A stretch of 52,420 nucleotides of DNA from an uncultured Clostridia bacterium. GTDB taxonomy: Bacteria; Bacillota; Clostridia; Christensenellales; Aristaeellaceae. The stretch's first letter is position 1, and each line of letters starts with the position of its first letter. The position numbers were made by a program, and so were the translations under genes. The stretch lies in the NCBI GenBank assembly GCA_944333055.1, contig CALVKT010000040.1:1-52420 (forward strand), written 5' to 3'. This document shows positions 24,811 to 32,633 of this stretch, in pieces. The notes beneath the pieces were generated by a model, which worked only from the letters and a program-made list of their open reading frames with translations, searched no databases and was not told the origin of the DNA.

Positions 24811-26460
24811 TTATTCAGCAGCGGGCTGCGCCCGCTTGACTGCCTCCAATACGCTCTCCCTGATCCGGTGGCCCTCCATCAGCCGGATGACCTCCGCCGC
24901 CGGCAGCGGCGTCCCGGCCTGCGCGCAGATCTGCACGGCCTGCAGCAGGAACTCGTTGTCCTGCGCGATCTGGTCGGGATTTCTGCGCTGCACCTGCACG
25001 CGCACCGTGTAGGCCGGGCGCGGCACGGCGCCGCCCTGTGCGCCGGGCGCGATCAGCTCCACGAGCCGGTCGCGCAGGCCGTCCCCGCCGACGATGCGCA
25101 GCTTCCTGCCCGGCTCCATGTATTCGCTGAGCACCCAGATCACCATCTCCACCATCTCGCGGAACGCGTCCTTGAATCGCTCCGTGTGCCAGCGCGCGAT
25201 CTTGCTGCCCGCCTGCTGCAACGCATTGATCGCCGTGCCCGCCGTCACGTTGAGCCCGCCCTCGCCGCGCGCGAACTGATTCTGCCCGCAGTCCTGCTTC
25301 ATGGCGTCGGCCATGTACTGCATCATCTGGTAGACCTGGCTGTTGAGCGGCTGCGCCTGCACCGTCTGCAAAACCTCGCGGATGTCGCTGCCGTCCCATT
25401 CGATCACGGTGCGGCGCATGTCGGCCACCTCGTCGGCGTTGACGCCGCTGCCCCTGCGGATGAAGTGCCGCTGCACGCTGCTCTCGCGCGCGTTGTCGTC
25501 GATGTACTTGGCGTACCGGTCGATCGCGTGCTGCGTCTCGCGGTAGTCGTGGATCAGACCGGAGCCAAAAGGCCTGCGCCATACGTCGCGGTAGCGGTAG
25601 AGCACGAAGGGATACAGCCCGTGCGCGTATACGCCGCGCTCGTATGGCCCCGTCTCCAGCCCGAAGCCCGTCTCCGTGCTGCACAGCAGCGCGCCGCCGG
25701 CCATCTGCGCCATGTGCACGATGTGCCTGCGCAGCGCGGGGTCGTACCGCCTGTACCAGAATTCCAGCAGCGTCACCTTGCTGTCGCCGCCGGGCGCCTC
25801 CAGCGCGGCCTGCTCGTCGCGCTGCGCATAGGTGTCGCCGGCCACAAAGCCGCGTACCGCCGGGTAATGCGCCTCCACCCAGCCGACCGTCGTGTGTGTC
25901 GTCTTGAAGCAGGCGCGCCCATCCTGGATGTCCTCGTACATCGGGTCGGGGTAGAAGTCCTCCGGGTGCCAGGATAGCACGTTCACCATGCCCTGTCCGT
26001 CCTCCAGGTCGTCGTCCCAGAACACCTGCGCCACGCCGGTGCCCGTCACCACCGCGTCCTCCATGATCCGCTGATACTTGCCCGGCCAGCCCGCGTGGTA
26101 GAGCACGAAGCTCACCACGTCGCTCATCTCCTGCGCGCTGTCCATCGTCTCCTCGCGTTCGGGCACCATCTCGGCCTCAGGCATGTTGTCGATCTGGTCG
26201 GCCACCACGTTGTCCACGCAGCTGTTGAGCGTGCTGAGCGTCGGGCTGGTCGCACTGCGCTCGCTCTGGCGGAGCTGGCGCATGGCGCGCGCGTCGCGCA
26301 TCTCCTCGTGCTCCTCGCGCAGCTGGTTGTGAAAGTGCTCAAACAGCTCGTAGCCGCGCCGCAGCAGCGCGCGCTCCTCCTCGCGCAGCGGCTGGCAGAT
26401 GCCCCGCAGCTCGCTCTCGCGGATGTCGCCGCCCTCTCTGTTTCCCCGTCTCCTCTTCAT
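24811..26460 (-). CDS. Portal protein, P22-type
   Basis: 549 residues. It begins with a basic tail (MKRRRGNREGG), then a helical region. The family-typical core includes VLSWHPEDFYPDPMYEDIQD, YPFVLYRYRDVWRRPFGSGL, YRETQHAIDRYAKYIDDNAR and FARGEGGLNVTAGTAINALQ. The P22-type portal forms a dodecameric DNA channel at the capsid vertex. It is flanked by the large terminase (17-base overlap upstream) and the scaffold-like gene. AAAGGAG precedes the start. Confidence 0.85.
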   Translation of the reverse strand: MKRRRGNREGGDIRESELRGICQPLREEERALLRRGYELFEHFHNQLREEHEEMRDARAMRQLRQSERSATSPTLSTLNSCVDNVVADQIDNMPEAEMVPEREETMDSAQEMSDVVSFVLYHAGWPGKYQRIMEDAVVTGTGVAQVFWDDDLEDGQGMVNVLSWHPEDFYPDPMYEDIQDGRACFKTTHTTVGWVEAHYPAVRGFVAGDTYAQRDEQAALEAPGGDSKVTLLEFWYRRYDPALRRHIVHMAQMAGGALLCSTETGFGLETGPYERGVYAHGLYPFVLYRYRDVWRRPFGSGLIHDYRETQHAIDRYAKYIDDNARESSVQRHFIRRGSGVNADEVADMRRTVIEWDGSDIREVLQTVQAQPLNSQVYQMMQYMADAMKQDCGQNQFARGEGGLNVTAGTAINALQQAGSKIARWHTERFKDAFREMVEMVIWVLSEYMEPGRKLRIVGGDGLRDRLVELIAPGAQGGAVPRPAYTVRVQVQRRNPDQIAQDNEFLLQAVQICAQAGTPLPAAEVIRLMEGHRIRESVLEAVKRAQPAAE

Positions 26461-26476
26461 GCCGTCTCCTTTCTGT

Positions 26477-27877
26477 TCATCCCGCAAGCGGGTCAAATCC
26501 CCTTGCCGCCCGCCGCTGCACCTGTGGGCGCGGCGCGATGGGCCGGCTCATCAGGAAGTAGCGCGTCTCGTCATAGATGTGGTCTTCGCCGCCCGTGTCG
26601 ATGTCTTCGGGCCTTTTGCAGTCGTACACGAGCGTGGGAATCGTCCGGATGAAATCCCGGCAGTTTTCAAATACGTAGAGCATGGGCTTGCCCTGCTCGT
26701 CGAATTTAAGCCGCTCGTGCAGCTGCATTTTGCCGGGCAGCCGCGTGTTGTCCCCCTTCTGGAAGATCACCCCGCCGAAGCTCTGGCGGATCTGCTCCTC
26801 GACGCTCACACCGCGGCTCCTGTCCCAGATGGCCGGATCGGCGATGCCCTTGGGCCGTATGCCCTCGCGGAATTCGTCTTCCAGCAGCTCGGCCAGCGCC
26901 TGCGCGATCTCGCCGGGCGCATACATCACGCCGGTGTTTGGCTCGCCCGGCACGCAGCCGTAGTGCTCTTTGTATCGGTACACCCGCCCCTCCTCGTCCA
27001 CCGCCCACACGCCGAATGAAAACGGCCGCGTGTACCCGTGGTCAAAGCTCACGCAGCGCGGCCAGTGGAGGGGGATGGGAAACGGCCTGATCACGTGCGT
27101 GAACAGGCCGTCGTCATAGTGCGCCGGATCGTCGGTGAATTCGGGAAACGCCTGTCCGTCAAACGCGTCCCACTTGCCCAGCAGCAGCGCCTCGCGCAGC
27201 GCGCGCGGCTTCTGCTCCAGTTCGATCACGTAGTCCCGCGTGATGTGCGGGTTGTCCGTCGCCCGCGCGGGGATGTACTGGATGGTGCGCACGGCGGCGC
27301 TGCCGAGCACGTCGCTGCTCACCGTCATCTCGCGGATGTGCCGCCCGCCGTCCGTGGCATCGACGAATCGCGCCTTCACCCACGCGTGTCCCGGGCCGCC
27401 GGGGTTGCTCGCGCAGCGCACGCAGGGCACGATGCCCAGCTTTTTCTCCGCGCGCAGCCGTGTGCGCAGGTAGTCGTACATCCCCTTGCTGAAGTGCGTC
27501 AGCTCGTCGAAGTACAGCCAGTGGATCTCCGACCCCTGGTATTTGAGCAGTCCCTCCCCCTCGTTTTGCAGGTGGCAAAAGTGCGCCACGCTCCCGTTGA
27601 TCAGCCTGAGCTCGTGCGCGCTGGCCGTGTATTTGCCCAGCGTCTTGGGCACGATGCGCAGCATCGTGCGCACCAGCGTCATCTCCAGCTCCGGATACGT
27701 CCGCCTGAACAGGTAGGCGTGCGTGCCGGGGTAGCGCATCAGCCGCATGAACGCGTCCCAGCAGATGGCGTAGCTCTTGCCGCCGCCCGCCGCGCCGCCG
27801 TAGAGCACCTCGTCGCAGTCGCTCTCGTGAAACTGCCGCTGCTTGTCGGTCGGCGCATAGTTCAGGTGGATGTCCAT
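26477..27877 (-). CDS. terL: Phage terminase large subunit
   Basis: 466 residues. DNA-packaging motor: the ATPase domain has Walker A GGAAGGGKS (about 27-35) and Walker B WLYFDE, with a coupling segment ASNPGG. The C-terminal RNaseH-like nuclease shows CVSFDHGYTRPFSFGVW and GIADPAIWD with acidic residues. ATG at 27877 has GGAGGCGGACGA upstream and overlaps the small terminase by 16 bases. A frame open to 28156 is ignored because it overlaps the small terminase in another frame. Confidence 0.93.
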   Translation of the reverse strand: MDIHLNYAPTDKQRQFHESDCDEVLYGGAAGGGKSYAICWDAFMRLMRYPGTHAYLFRRTYPELEMTLVRTMLRIVPKTLGKYTASAHELRLINGSVAHFCHLQNEGEGLLKYQGSEIHWLYFDELTHFSKGMYDYLRTRLRAEKKLGIVPCVRCASNPGGPGHAWVKARFVDATDGGRHIREMTVSSDVLGSAAVRTIQYIPARATDNPHITRDYVIELEQKPRALREALLLGKWDAFDGQAFPEFTDDPAHYDDGLFTHVIRPFPIPLHWPRCVSFDHGYTRPFSFGVWAVDEEGRVYRYKEHYGCVPGEPNTGVMYAPGEIAQALAELLEDEFREGIRPKGIADPAIWDRSRGVSVEEQIRQSFGGVIFQKGDNTRLPGKMQLHERLKFDEQGKPMLYVFENCRDFIRTIPTLVYDCKRPEDIDTGGEDHIYDETRYFLMSRPIAPRPQVQRRAARGFDPLAG

Positions 27878-28278
27878 TCGTCCGCCTCCCGCCGTCTGGG
27901 CATGCCGATGTTCGGCGGGTTCCCCGCAAATCGAATCGTAATGTCCTGCTTGTCCGCCTTCTCCACGCGCACGCCGGCGCGATCGAGGATGTCCTTGGCC
28001 GCCCGCTGCGTCACGGTCTGCGCCGTCTCCTCGCCGCGCAGCAGCCGGGCCTGCCTGCGGGCGGCCTCCTCGGCGTTCTCGTTCACACAGATCTGCGCGC
28101 GCAGTCTGGCCGCCTCGCTGCGCGCGTGGTAGGGCTCCAGGCGCCGCTTGTCGCATAGCACGCTCACCACCGTGCGCAGATTCAGCCTCATGCGCGCCGC
28201 GATGTCTTCCGCTTCCAATCCCTCCTCAAAGTAGGCGCGCAGCACGTCTTCGCATCGCCTGTCCGAGAGCCTCGCCAT
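27862..28278 (-). CDS. terS: Phage terminase small subunit
   Basis: 138 residues. An N-terminal HTH-like region (RRCEDVLRAYFEEGLEAEDI, then RMRLNLRTVVSVL) is followed by a helical oligomerisation stretch with ARRQARLLRGEETAQ, and a beta/tail end. It matches the size, domain order and position of small terminase subunits that select DNA for packaging. GGAGG lies upstream. It is the first structural gene after the internal terminator. Confidence 0.82.
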   Translation of the reverse strand: MARLSDRRCEDVLRAYFEEGLEAEDIAARMRLNLRTVVSVLCDKRRLEPYHARSEAARLRAQICVNENAEEAARRQARLLRGEETAQTVTQRAAKDILDRAGVRVEKADKQDITIRFAGNPPNIGMPRRREADEWTST

Positions 28279-28304
28279 CTTCCCTTCGCCTCCTTTCCGC
28301 GCAC

Positions 28305-28333
28305 GAAAAAACCGCTCCTCGATGAGAAGCGGC
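28305..28333 (-). terminator. Terminator between the regulator gene and terS
   Basis: 9-base stem (28312-28320 with 28324-28332, one G-U pair), 3-base loop and a T6 run on the minus strand (28306-28311). It lies in front of the structural genes, so they need their own promoter or readthrough. Confidence 0.8.
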
Positions 28334-28364
28334 CCTTCGTCCTGTCCCTTTCTTTGACAATCTT

Positions 28365-28393
28365 ATCATATCACACGGCGCACCGGCGCACAA
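28365..28393 (-). promoter_or_regulatory. Possible promoter in front of the terminator and terS
   Basis: TTGTGC (28388-28393), 17-base spacer, TATGAT (28365-28370), minus strand. The start point would lie just upstream of the terminator at 28305-28333, which is an attenuator-like or antitermination-like arrangement. Confidence 0.45.
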
Positions 28394-28412
28394 GATGACA
28401 TCTTCTGCCGCT

Positions 28413-28796
28413 TTATGCCGTCTCAATCTCCCGCTTGTAGCGCGCGCACTGGCGCGGGCTCCGGTCGATCGCCTCCGCCGTCTCCTGCATGGACAGCCCC
28501 GCGACGTAGTACATCGCGCAGAAGGCGTAAAGCTCCGGGCGCATGGCCTCCATCGCCGTACGCGCCTCCCGCTCATAGGCGCGCAGCAGTTCGCTCTCCC
28601 GGCGCAGCATGCGTTCCAGCGCGTCGCGCTTGATCAGCCCCACCTCCAGCCCGTGCGGCGTCCCGCCGCCGCGCGGCGCGCCGTCCAGCCGCAGGCTGCG
28701 CACGCCGTCCGGCGCAAGCGCCTTCATCTGCTGGCCGAGCCTGCGCACCAGCAGCACCTGCCTGCGCACGCGCGCAAAAATCGCGCCCCCGCTCAT
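28413..28796 (-). CDS. Phage regulator with C-terminal sigma-like HTH (ArpU/DUF1492 type)
   Basis: 127 residues. The N-terminal half is basic. The C-terminal half has a helix pair resembling sigma-70 region 4: YAFCAMYYVAGLSMQETAEA, then IDRSPRQCARYKREI. Small phage proteins of this design control late genes in Gram-positive phages. ATG at 28796 has AGGAGGACGGGCG 8 bases upstream. It is the first gene behind the LexA-box promoter and is separated from terS by a terminator, so it may activate or antiterminate the structural genes. Confidence 0.7.
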   Translation of the reverse strand: MSGGAIFARVRRQVLLVRRLGQQMKALAPDGVRSLRLDGAPRGGGTPHGLEVGLIKRDALERMLRRESELLRAYEREARTAMEAMRPELYAFCAMYYVAGLSMQETAEAIDRSPRQCARYKREIETA

Positions 28797-28927
28797 CGCC
28801 CGTCCTCCTGCATCCCGCTTGTCCCCTGCATCCAACATCCCCCGCATCCGTCACATTCCTCCTTCCAATACAGCACACAGGAAAACGCCAAGTTCGTCAC
28901 CTCGCTTCTCCGCGCTCGCCTTTATGA

Positions 28928-28970
28928 GAACGTTTGTTCCCATTATACGGCGCGCAGCCCGCGCCGTCAA
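28928..28970 (-). promoter_or_regulatory. Sigma-A promoter with LexA (SOS) box, start of the phage-like cluster
   Basis: On the minus strand: TTGACG (28965-28970), 17-base spacer, TATAAT (28942-28947). The palindrome GAACAAACGTTC at 28928-28939 matches the Bacillus-type LexA consensus GAAC-RNRY-GTTC in all core positions and would cover the transcription start, which is a good position for repression. I saw no second box of this type in the window. Confidence 0.8.
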
Positions 28971-28983
28971 GCCCCAAAAACGC

Positions 28984-29013
28984 AAAAAAAGCGGGCACGC
29001 CCTGCATGCCCGC
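28984..29013 (-). terminator. Terminator of the ugd gene
   Basis: GCGGGCA/TGCCCGC stem (28991-28997 with 29007-29013) followed by seven T on the minus strand, immediately after the ugd stop and just ahead of the SOS promoter. Confidence 0.88.
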
Positions 29014-29019
29014 GCTGAG

Positions 29020-30222
29020 TCAATCCCGTTTGTAGAGATCGCGTGTGTAGACCTTGTCCCGAACGTCCTGGAGGTCTTCATTCCACCTGTTGGCGATGAT
29101 CACATCGCACTTCGCCTTGAATTCGGCAAGGTCGCGCATCACGAGGCTGTTGAAGAAGCGCTCCTCCTGCAAGGCCGGCTCGTAGACGACGACCTCCACG
29201 CCCTTGGCCTTGATGCGCTTCATCACGCCCTGTATGCTGCTCTGTCGGAAGTTGTCGCTGCCGGCCTTCATCGTCAGGCGGTAGACGCCCACGATGGGAT
29301 GCGGGTTTTGCGGGAAACCCGCGCGCTGCAAGACGCGCTCCGCCACGAAGTCCTTGCGCGTCCGGTTGGCGTCCACGATCGCCCCGATGATGTTGTTGGG
29401 CACCTGATCGTAGTTGGCCAGCAGCTGCTTGGTGTCTTTGGGCAGGCAGTAGCCGCCTTAGCCAAAGGACGCATTGTTGTAGTCGTTGCCGATCCGCGGG
29501 TCCATGCACACCCCCTCGATGATGGCCTTCGTGTTCAGGCCGCGCACCTCCGCGTAGGTGTCCAGCTCGTTGAAGAAGCTGACCCGCAGCGCCAGATACG
29601 TGTTGGCGAAGAGCTTGACCGCCTCCGCCTCCGTCGGGTTGGTGAAGAGCACGGGCACGTCCTCGCGCAGCGCGCCCTCCTTGAGCAGCCCGGCGAACGT
29701 TCTGGCCGCCGCCTGCATGTTGTCGTTGTCCTGTGGCGCGCCCACGATGATGCGGCTGGGATACAGGTTGTCGTAGAGCGCCCGGCCCTCGCGCAGGAAT
29801 TCCGGGGAGAACATCACGTTTCGCACGCCCATCTGCGCGCTGATCTTCTCGGTATACCCCACCGGCACGGTCGATTTGATGACGATCGCGGCATCGGGGT
29901 TGACGCGGTTCACCAGCTCGATGACGCTCTCCACGCTGGACGTGTCGAAGTAGTTGAGCTTGGGGTCGTAATTGGTCGGCGTGGAGACGACCACGATCTG
30001 CGCCTCGCGGTACGCGCGCTCGCCGTCGAGCGTCGCGGTCAGGTCGAGTTCCCTTTCCGCCAGATACCGTTCGATCTCCGCGTCGCGGATCGGCGAAACG
30101 CGCCGGTTGATGAGGTCGACCTTTCGGGGATCGACGTCCACCGCCGTCACCCGATGATGCTGGCTGAGCAGCACCGCGATGGACAGCCCGACGTAGCCCG
30201 TGCCCGCAATGGCGATTTTCAT
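29020..30222 (-). pseudogene. ugd: UDP-glucose/UDP-sugar 6-dehydrogenase interrupted by one TAA codon
   Basis: The frame codes for a full-length (400-codon) dehydrogenase of the UDP-glucose/GDP-mannose family: [19 protein letters not shown] (NAD fold), [56 protein letters not shown]. Codon 255 (29458-29460) is TAA where the family has Tyr in [11 protein letters not shown]. The motif continues in the same frame and its catalytic Cys would be residue 259. The remaining frame to 29020 is intact ([18 protein letters not shown]). A single base change makes this a pseudogene or, if a read error or readthrough, an active gene. It has its own promoter and terminator. Confidence 0.88.
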
Positions 30223-30257
30223 GTGCACCGCATCCTTTCGCATCTTCTGTCCGCTTT

Positions 30258-30286
30258 ATTCTAAATCGAACGCCGCCGCCTGTCAA
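30258..30286 (-). promoter_or_regulatory. Promoter of ugd
   Basis: TTGACA (30281-30286), 17-base spacer, TAGAAT (30258-30263) on the minus strand, about 36 bases before the ugd start. Confidence 0.75.
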
Positions 30287-30293
30287 TACAATG

Positions 30294-30319
30294 AAAAAAG
30301 CCACGGACTCACCGTGGCT
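30294..30319 (-). terminator. Terminator of the tRNA-Gln/tRNA-Glu unit
   Basis: GCCACGG/CCGTGGC stem (30300-30306, 30312-30318) with T6 after it on the minus strand, immediately past tRNA-Glu. Confidence 0.88.
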
Positions 30320-30320
30320 T

Positions 30321-30395
30321 TGGCACCTCCAATGGGAATCGAACCCATGTTTTTGCCTTGAGAGGGCAACGTCTTGACCGCTTGACCATGGAGGC
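30321..30395 (-). tRNA. tRNA-Glu (anticodon CUC)
   Basis: Acceptor GCCTCCA/TGGAGGT (one G-U), D-arm with TGGTCAAGCGGTCAAGAC typical of Glu, anticodon loop CTCTCAA (CUC), T-arm GGGTTCGATTCCC, discriminator G and encoded CCA at 30321-30323. Confidence 0.92.
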
Positions 30396-30398
30396 GTA

Positions 30399-30472
30399 TG
30401 GCTGGGGAACTAGGATTCGAACCTAGACAATACGAGTCAGAGTCGTAGGTGCTGCCGTTACACAATTCCCCA
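30399..30472 (-). tRNA. tRNA-Gln (anticodon CUG)
   Basis: Acceptor TGGGGAA/TTCCCCA, anticodon loop CTCTGAC (CUG), T-arm AGGTTCGAATCCT, discriminator G and encoded CCA. It is transcribed ahead of tRNA-Glu, three bases apart. Confidence 0.92.
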
Positions 30473-30502
30473 ATGGATGAACTCGCGTCATCAGCGAACA
30501 TG

Positions 30503-30531
30503 ATTATACCAAATTCATCCTTCCCTGTCAA
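30503..30531 (-). promoter_or_regulatory. Consensus promoter of the tRNA-Gln/tRNA-Glu unit
   Basis: Perfect TTGACA (30526-30531), 17-base spacer, perfect TATAAT (30503-30508), minus strand, 30 bases before tRNA-Gln. Confidence 0.88.
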
Positions 30532-30549
30532 TGGGTTTTGAGAAATTTT

Positions 30550-31209
30550 TTATTGCACCTTGCTCCCGTTGGCCAGCAGCCGGAACCGGCAGCCCAGCAT
30601 TTCGGCCGCGCGCCTGCACATGATCATGCGCTGCAAAAAGATCTCAAAGTAGTCCATCACGCTGCACATGGCGTCGTCCAGCGTGATGTCCAGCGTGATG
30701 ACATGCTCCTGCGCGTCCACGCTGAGCGCAGAATTGACCGCCGCGTAGTTGACCCGGTCGTGGATGTCAAAGTCGGCCTGGCTGCGCGCGCGCACGCGGC
30801 TGCGGCGCACGTCGCATTTGTCCGCGAGGATGAGCGCCGCGGAGACGGCGTCCACCGCCGTGCCGGTCTTCTCGTCGTGTTGGCCGATCGCCGCGATGAC
30901 CACCGCCACATCCTCGCTCGCCATGCCCATGCCCGTGAGGATCTGCATCGCCATGATCGCGCCGGTGTGCGCGTGGTCGGTGCGGTTGATGCAGTTGCCG
31001 ATGTCGTGCATGTAGCCCGCGATCTTCACCAGCTCGATCTCCTTCTCGCCATACCCCAGCCTGCGCAGGATGTCCGCCGCCGTGTGAGAGACGCGCATCG
31101 CGTGCGCCGTCGCGTGCTCGGTGAAGCCCAGCACGCCCAGGTTCTCGTTGCCCTTGCGGATGTAGGTGCGGATCGCCTCGTCGTTTCGGATCGTCTCAAA
31201 TGTGACCAT
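30550..31209 (-). CDS. HD-domain phosphohydrolase
   Basis: 219 residues. HD-superfamily metal ligands are visible: His in TEHATAHAMRVS, the HD pair in YMHDIGN, and a later GQHDEKTGT and ADKCDVRRSR. The family hydrolyses phosphate esters such as nucleotides; the exact substrate is unknown. It is the last gene of the phosphate block, 24 bases after phoR, which hints at a role linked to phosphate or nucleotide metabolism. Confidence 0.85.
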   Translation of the reverse strand: MVTFETIRNDEAIRTYIRKGNENLGVLGFTEHATAHAMRVSHTAADILRRLGYGEKEIELVKIAGYMHDIGNCINRTDHAHTGAIMAMQILTGMGMASEDVAVVIAAIGQHDEKTGTAVDAVSAALILADKCDVRRSRVRARSQADFDIHDRVNYAAVNSALSVDAQEHVITLDITLDDAMCSVMDYFEIFLQRMIMCRRAAEMLGCRFRLLANGSKVQ

Positions 31210-31233
31210 GCGTGTCTCCTTTCGCCCGCCGCC

Positions 31234-32559
31234 TCAGCGGGTTATCCGTTCAAAGCTCACCGTGATCGTCGTGCCGCAGCCCAGCTCGCTGTGCATGGAG
31301 ATCTCGGCGCCGTGCTGCGCGGCGATGTGCTTGACGATCGCCAGCCCCAGTCCCGTGCCGCCCGTCGCCTTGGAGCGGCTCTTGTCCACGCGGTAGAATC
31401 GCTCGAACACCCGCTCCTGATTCTCCTTGCCGATGCCGATGCCCGTGTCCTGCACCACCAGCAGCACGCGGCCGCGCACGGGGCGCACCTGCACGCGCAC
31501 GCTGCCGCCGCGCACGTTGTAGCGGATGGCGTTGTCGCAGAGGTTGTAGATCATCTCTTCCATCATGCCCCGGTCCGCGCTGATGGTGCCGGGGCGCACC
31601 TCGGTCATCAGCGTCACCTGCATCTTGCCGGCCTGCAAGCGCAGCGATTCCACCGTCGCCTCGGCGATCTGCCCCAGATCGACGGGCTCGCGCTCGATGC
31701 GGTGGTCGGGCGCGTCCATCTGTGAGAGCTTGATGATGTCGTTGATCAGCGTCAGCAGCCGGTTGGCGCTCTTGTGGATGCCCGCGGCGAAGCGCCGCGC
31801 CTGTTCGCCGTCGGCCATGCCGTTTTCGATCAGCTCCGCATAGCCGGATATGCTGGTCAGCGGCGTCTTGAGCTCGTGGCTGACGTTCGCGGTGAATTCC
31901 ACGCGCATGTTCGCGCTCCTCAGGATCTCCTCGTGCTGCTCGCGGATGGTGCGCATGAAGGGCTGGAGCTCCGGGTAGGAGGCCGCGCTGTGCTCGCCGT
32001 CCATGTCGGCCGTCAGGCGGCGGATGGGATCGACGATCCTGTCCGTGACCACGTGCGCCGAGCCGATGCTCACCGCGATCATCAGCAGCATGAGCAGCAG
32101 GATCAGCGGCAGCGCGTTCATGTAGACGCGCCAGATGCTCGACGCCTCCTTGGCCACGCGCAGCACGCGCCCGTCATCCATGCGCATGGCGTAGTAGAAC
32201 ATGCTCTCATCCATCGTCCTGGAGTCGCGCACGTCGCGCCCCTCGCCATCCTGAAGGGCCTGCTGGATTTCGGGCCGATCGGCGTGGTTGTCCATGCCCC
32301 GTGCGTCGCCGCGGTTGTCGTAGGCGACGGTGCCGTCCGGCTCGATGACCGTCACGCGCAGCGCGTCATCCAGCTCCCGCATGACCGCCTCGGCGCTGCC
32401 CCCCTCCAGCAGCGCGCAGAGCACCTGCGCGTCCACGCTCAGGTCTTCGATCACCCGCGCCTTGAACATGTTGTACGTCAGCAGCGTCATGAGCACCGTC
32501 GTCATGGCGATGGCCGCCGTCAGCATCCGCATGAAATACACGAGGATTCTCCGCTTCAC
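31234..32559 (-). CDS. phoR: PhoR-type sensor histidine kinase
   Basis: 441 residues. An N-terminal membrane segment (about 8-30) and an extracytoplasmic loop are followed by a second membrane segment (150-172), a HAMP-like linker, phosphoacceptor His228 in [10 protein letters not shown], and an ATPase domain with the N box ([11 protein letters not shown]), DTGIGI and [17 protein letters not shown] start with GGAGG upstream. It lies after the PhoB-type regulator and within a Pho locus, so it is the probable phosphate sensor partner. Confidence 0.88.
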   Translation of the reverse strand: MKRRILVYFMRMLTAAIAMTTVLMTLLTYNMFKARVIEDLSVDAQVLCALLEGGSAEAVMRELDDALRVTVIEPDGTVAYDNRGDARGMDNHADRPEIQQALQDGEGRDVRDSRTMDESMFYYAMRMDDGRVLRVAKEASSIWRVYMNALPLILLLMLLMIAVSIGSAHVVTDRIVDPIRRLTADMDGEHSAASYPELQPFMRTIREQHEEILRSANMRVEFTANVSHELKTPLTSISGYAELIENGMADGEQARRFAAGIHKSANRLLTLINDIIKLSQMDAPDHRIEREPVDLGQIAEATVESLRLQAGKMQVTLMTEVRPGTISADRGMMEEMIYNLCDNAIRYNVRGGSVRVQVRPVRGRVLLVVQDTGIGIGKENQERVFERFYRVDKSRSKATGGTGLGLAIVKHIAAQHGAEISMHSELGCGTTITVSFERITR

Positions 32560-32589
32560 GCCCGCGTCCTCCGTTTCGTCCGTTCAAAG

Positions 32590-32633
32590 AAACCCTCCCG
32601 TTTCGGGAGGGCTTTGCTCCCGTCGCGGGAGGC
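32590..32633 (-). promoter_or_regulatory. Two hairpins between phoB and phoR
   Basis: Stem-loops CCCTCCCG/CGGGAGGG (32593-32611) and CTCCCG/CGGGAG (32617-32631). On the minus strand a modest TTTCTTT follows the second one. This may reduce phoR transcription relative to phoB (partial terminator) or stabilise the mRNA end. The 75-base gap holds no gene. Confidence 0.55.

Larger units (their letters stand above)
16358..28970 (-). mobile_element. Compact SOS-controlled podovirus-like structural gene cluster (domesticated prophage or gene-transfer-agent candidate)
   Basis: Fifteen-plus genes all on the minus strand, in phage late order: regulator, small terminase, large terminase, portal, scaffold-like, N4-gp56 capsid, small head protein, gp4-like adaptor, gp10-like tail hub, fibres, SH3 protein, holin. 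I find no integrase, excisionase, CI-like repressor, replication, tape-measure or endolysin gene. Flanks are ordinary chromosomal genes (tRNA-Leu/aroD and ugd/tRNAs), and the base composition resembles the host's. The right border carries a LexA-box promoter. Each structural gene has a good ribosome site and an intact frame. Confidence 0.8.

Noticed and set aside
16358-28970. Cluster as a tailocin (headless tail particle)
   Set aside because: Capsid, portal and both terminase subunits are present, and there is no contractile sheath or tape measure.
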